In this document: positions 61,202 through 64,000 of the stretch, in pieces
How positions within the stretch are numbered: position 1 is the stretch's first letter
How the letters are laid out: each line of letters begins with the position of its first letter
Source of the DNA: Natrinema salsiterrestre
Lineage (GTDB): Archaea > Halobacteriota > Halobacteria > Halobacteriales > Natrialbaceae
Direction: 5' to 3'
DNA length: 64,000 bases
Assembly: GCF_029502005.1 (NCBI RefSeq)
Contig: NZ_JAMQOT010000005.1
Location: 310,001-374,000, forward strand
Made by a program: the position numbers and the translations under genes
Notes under the pieces: generated by a model
What the model was told of the DNA's origin: nothing
What the model saw: only the letters and a program-made list of their open reading frames with translations
Databases searched by the model: none

Positions 61202-61762
61202 TTACTCGAGCAAGCCGAGGTCCCCGAGGCGTTCGACGATCACGTCGACGGCCCGTTCGGCGTCTTCGACCTTCTTTCCGCCGGTGATCACCAGTTTCCC
61301 GGAGCCGAAGAGGAGGGCAACGACTTCGGGGTCGTCGAGCCGATACACCAGTCCGGGGAACTGCTCCGGTTCGTATTCGATGTTCTCGAGTCCGAGCCCG
61401 ATCGCGATCGCGTTCAGGTTGAGGTCGTGGCTGAGATCGGCACTGCTGACGATGTTTTGGACGATGATCTCCGGATCGTCCTCGACCTGAATGTGGAGGT
61501 CGCGAAGTTCATCGAAAACGAGATCCAAACTCTCGTGGACCGCTTCAGTGCTTTTCGCGCCGGTACAGACGATCTTCCCCGATCGGAAAATCAGCGCCGC
61601 GGATTTGGGATTTTGGGTCCGGTAGACGAGGCCGGGGAACTGTTCGGGGTCGTAGTCGGCCCCCTCGAGGTCCATCGCGACGCTCTGGAGATCGAGTTCC
61701 TGGCCGATACCAGTCGACGCGACGACGTTCTCGATGGAGATAGATTCCTTCGGGTCAGGCAT
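61202..61762 (-). CDS. tbp: TATA-box-binding protein
   Basis: 186 residues consisting of the two direct repeats of the TBP saddle (about 6-93 and 97-184). Each contains the diagnostic EQFPGLVYR motif (YDPEQFPGLVYRTQNPKSAALIF and YEPEQFPGLVYRLDDPEVVALLF) and a GKIVCTGAKS / GKLVITGGKK strand. It recognises promoter TATA boxes with TFB. Its own promoter lies in the 143-nt region shared with lonB. Confidence 0.95.
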   Translation of the reverse strand: MPDPKESISIENVVASTGIGQELDLQSVAMDLEGADYDPEQFPGLVYRTQNPKSAALIFRSGKIVCTGAKSTEAVHESLDLVFDELRDLHIQVEDDPEIIVQNIVSSADLSHDLNLNAIAIGLGLENIEYEPEQFPGLVYRLDDPEVVALLFGSGKLVITGGKKVEDAERAVDVIVERLGDLGLLE

Positions 61763-61789
61763 AAGTCACTAAAAGAGATGCATTTAAGA

Positions 61790-61798
61790 CTTATAAAC
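61790..61798 (-). promoter_or_regulatory. TATA box of the TBP gene
   Basis: TTTATAAG on the minus strand lies about 29-36 nt before the ATG at 61762, the spacing of a leaderless transcript. Confidence 0.6.
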
Positions 61799-61905
61799 CT
61801 CCGGTCCCGCCCCCTTCTCCGATCGGCGTCGCGAGACACCGGCTACCGTTATGGAGAAAGTATATCCGCCGCAAGCCCTTCGTATTCGTTACTTGACAGT
61901 GTTCT

Positions 61906-63945
61906 ATGAATAACGATATGAACGACGACCCTCCCGACGACGCTCCGGGCGCTGCTCCCGACGAGGAGGCTGACGACCTCGAGACCGTCGACGATCTCGG
62001 TAGCGACGTCGAGGTCGATTCGGACCTCGAAATCGACGAGGAGATCGCCGAAGACGACCTCCTCGGCGGCCTCGTGATCGACTCCACCGAGGAGATCGAG
62101 GTTCCGGAACGGCTCGTCGATCAGGTCATCGGTCAGGAAGAAGCGCGCGAGATCATCATCAAGGCGGCCAAGCAGCGCCGCCACGTCATGATGATCGGCT
62201 CGCCGGGGACCGGGAAGTCGATGCTGGCGAAGGCGATGAGTCAGCTGCTACCCCAGGAGGATCTGCAGGACGTCCTGGTCTATCCCAACCCGGACGACGA
62301 CAACGAACCGAAGGTCCGGACCGTTCCCGCCGGCAAGGGCGATCAGATCGTCGACGCTCACAAGGAGGAAGCCAACAAGCGTAACCGGATGCGCTCGATC
62401 GTGATGTGGGTCGCCATCGCGGCGATCCTCGCCTATACGATTCTGTCGGGGGCCTCGCTTTTGCTGGGACTCCTCGCAGCGGGTGTCATCTGGTTCATCT
62501 TCCGGACGCTGGGACGGGGTTCGGACGCGATGGTACCGAACTTGCTGGTCAACAACGGCGATCAGCGCGTCGCCCCCTTCGAGGACGCGACCGGTGCCCA
62601 CGCCGGTGCGCTGCTGGGCGACGTCCGTCACGACCCCTTCCAGTCCGGCGGCATGGGGACGCCCAGCCACGAACGGGTCGAACCCGGTTCGATTCATCAG
62701 TCCAACAAAGGGGTGCTGTTCCTCGACGAAATCAACACGCTCGATATCCAGACCCAGCAGAAGCTGATGACGGCCATTCAGGAGGGCGAATTCTCGATCA
62801 CGGGCCAGTCCGAGCGCTCCTCGGGCGCGATGGTCCAGACCGAGCCCGTCCCCTGTGACTTCATCATGGTCGCCGCCGGGAACCTCGACGCCATGGAGAA
62901 CATGCACCCCGCGCTCCGCAACCGGATCAAGGGGTACGGGTACGAAGTCTACATGGAGGATACCATCGATGACACCCCCGAGATGCGGCGCAAGTACGCC
63001 CGCTTCGTCGCCCAGGAGGTCGAACGCGACGGTCGTCTGCCCCACTTCACCGACGACGCCCTCGAGGAACTCATCCTCGAGGCCAAGCGCCGGTCGGGCC
63101 GGAAGAACCACCTCACGCTGCACTTCCGTACGCTCGGCGGGCTGGTCCGGGTTGCGGGCGACATCGCCCGCGCCGAGGACCGGGAATTCACGACCCGCGA
63201 CGACGTTCTGCGGGCCAAAGATCGCTCGCGCTCGATCGAGCAACAGCTCGCCGACGACTACATCGAGCGCCGCAAGGACTACGAACTGCAGGTCAACGAG
63301 GGCGGCGTCGAGGGTCACGTCAACGGCCTCGCCGTCATGGGCGAGGACTCGGGCATCATGCTTCCCGTGATGGCCGAAATCGCGCCCACACAGGCCGGCG
63401 GGCAGGTGATCGCCACCGGCCAGCTCAAGGAGATGGCCGAGGAGTCCGTCCAGAACGTCTCCGCGATCATCAAGAAGTTCTCCGACGTCGATCTCTCGGA
63501 GAAGGACGTCCACATCCAGTTCGTCCAGGCCGGCGAAGGCGGTGTCGACGGCGACTCCGCCTCCATCACGGTGGCGACCGCCGTCATCAGCGCACTGGAG
63601 AACATCCCGATCGACCAGTCGGTCGCGATGACCGGGTCGCTGTCGGTGCGCGGTGACGTGCTTCCGGTCGGTGGGGTCACCCACAAGATCGAAGCCGCCG
63701 CGAAGGCCGGCTGTACGAAGGTCATCATCCCCGAGGCGAACGAACAGGACGTGATGATCGAAGAGGAGTACGAGGAGATGATCGAGATCATCCCCTGTGC
63801 GAACATCAGCGAAGTCTTAGACGTCGCCCTGATGGGCGAACCGAAGAAGGACTCGCTGGTCGACCGGCTCAAGTCGATCACCGGGACGACGTTCGATCAG
63901 AGCACCGTCGGCTCCGCCGGCGGTTCGAACCCGAGCATCCAGTAG
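61906..63945 (+). CDS. lonB: ATP-dependent protease LonB (membrane-anchored archaeal Lon)
   Basis: 679 residues. An acidic N-terminal extension (1-60) precedes the AAA+ domain with Walker A GSPGTGKS (98-105) and Walker B GVLFLDEI (269-276). A membrane hairpin (about 164-200) is inserted between them, as in archaeal LonB. The C-terminal protease domain has Ser551 in DGDSAS and Lys594 in GGVTHKIEAA as the catalytic dyad. It degrades misfolded and regulatory proteins at the membrane; in haloarchaea LonB is linked to carotenoid and lipid control. It is divergent from tbp. Confidence 0.95.
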   Translation: MNNDMNDDPPDDAPGAAPDEEADDLETVDDLGSDVEVDSDLEIDEEIAEDDLLGGLVIDSTEEIEVPERLVDQVIGQEEAREIIIKAAKQRRHVMMIGSPGTGKSMLAKAMSQLLPQEDLQDVLVYPNPDDDNEPKVRTVPAGKGDQIVDAHKEEANKRNRMRSIVMWVAIAAILAYTILSGASLLLGLLAAGVIWFIFRTLGRGSDAMVPNLLVNNGDQRVAPFEDATGAHAGALLGDVRHDPFQSGGMGTPSHERVEPGSIHQSNKGVLFLDEINTLDIQTQQKLMTAIQEGEFSITGQSERSSGAMVQTEPVPCDFIMVAAGNLDAMENMHPALRNRIKGYGYEVYMEDTIDDTPEMRRKYARFVAQEVERDGRLPHFTDDALEELILEAKRRSGRKNHLTLHFRTLGGLVRVAGDIARAEDREFTTRDDVLRAKDRSRSIEQQLADDYIERRKDYELQVNEGGVEGHVNGLAVMGEDSGIMLPVMAEIAPTQAGGQVIATGQLKEMAEESVQNVSAIIKKFSDVDLSEKDVHIQFVQAGEGGVDGDSASITVATAVISALENIPIDQSVAMTGSLSVRGDVLPVGGVTHKIEAAAKAGCTKVIIPEANEQDVMIEEEYEEMIEIIPCANISEVLDVALMGEPKKDSLVDRLKSITGTTFDQSTVGSAGGSNPSIQ

Positions 63946-64000
63946 CGGACTCGATCACAGGATCGATCCGTTCGCAGTCCTCAGGAGAGAGGTCGTACTG

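Overview
The window is a chromosomal segment of a haloarchaeon (class Halobacteria). The signs are a high-GC sequence with strong third-position G/C, very acidic proteins, archaeal core transcription genes (TFB at 6366-7385, TBP at 61202-61762), membrane-anchored archaeal LonB, an intron-containing elongator tRNA-Met, bacterio-opsin-activator type HTH regulators and HalOD1, DUF7115 and DUF5830 type proteins. TATA-like boxes often lie about 25-35 nt before start codons, which fits leaderless transcripts. A member of the Natrialbales is plausible, but the family cannot be fixed by reading alone.

Layout. 0.2-9.1 kb: housekeeping-like genes (MBL/beta-CASP protein, heme A synthase, a YdjM-like membrane hydrolase, a UDG-superfamily protein, a cupin, a multicopper oxidase, TFB with a coupled wHTH gene, DUF5830 and DUF7115 proteins). 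9.2-10.0 kb: tRNA-Met(CAT) with intron, followed by a second copy of its 3' end and a degenerate gene-poor stretch, probably an old integration scar. 10-16.5 kb: a Tat lipoprotein, a small zinc-finger-like protein, a six-PAS histidine kinase and a DUF3179 protein. 16.5-23.1 kb: redox genes (HxlR regulator with shared GTAAC operators, TrxR-like flavoprotein, DCC-family thiol protein, CoA-disulfide-reductase-like enzyme), GH15 and an exported YtkA-like protein. 23.3-32.6 kb: a surface-glycan or lipid-head-group neighbourhood with two GT4 glycosyltransferases, two alkaline-phosphatase-superfamily enzymes, a UPF0104 flippase-like protein, two YdjM-like proteins, a DedA protein and a membrane arylsulfotransferase. 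32.7-37.3 kb: tandem USP, HalOD1 protein and a large PAS/GAF/Bat-type regulator. 37.3-44.1 kb: gamma-glutamyltransferase, an orphan N4-cytosine-type DNA methyltransferase, membrane proteins and a flavin reductase. 44.7-52.4 kb: sugar and sugar-acid catabolism (GH43 with dockerin, SMP-30 lactonase, galactonate dehydratase, KDPG/KDPGal aldolase), interrupted by an AT-rich island holding a 5S-like structured element. 52.8-56.8 kb: phenylacetyl-CoA epoxidase operon paaABC plus a paaD split into two genes, with a divergent Bat-type regulator and a MaoC hydratase. 57-61.2 kb: decayed universal stress protein pieces, a membrane protein, a CNNM/CorC-type protein and a 1.2 kb gene-free gap. 61.2-63.9 kb: divergent TBP and LonB.

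The metabolic theme is aerobic heterotrophy. Plant-type polysaccharide is attacked outside the cell (GH43), aldonic acids are dehydrated and cleaved (lactonase, DgoD, aldolase), and aromatic carbon enters through the phenylacetate epoxidase. No rRNA operon, CRISPR array, complete IS element or restriction endonuclease was seen. The loci most worth follow-up are the 23-33 kb surface-glycan module, the two-domain multicopper oxidase with cupredoxin-like Cys motifs in both domains, the split paaD and the 5S-like element in the AT-rich island.
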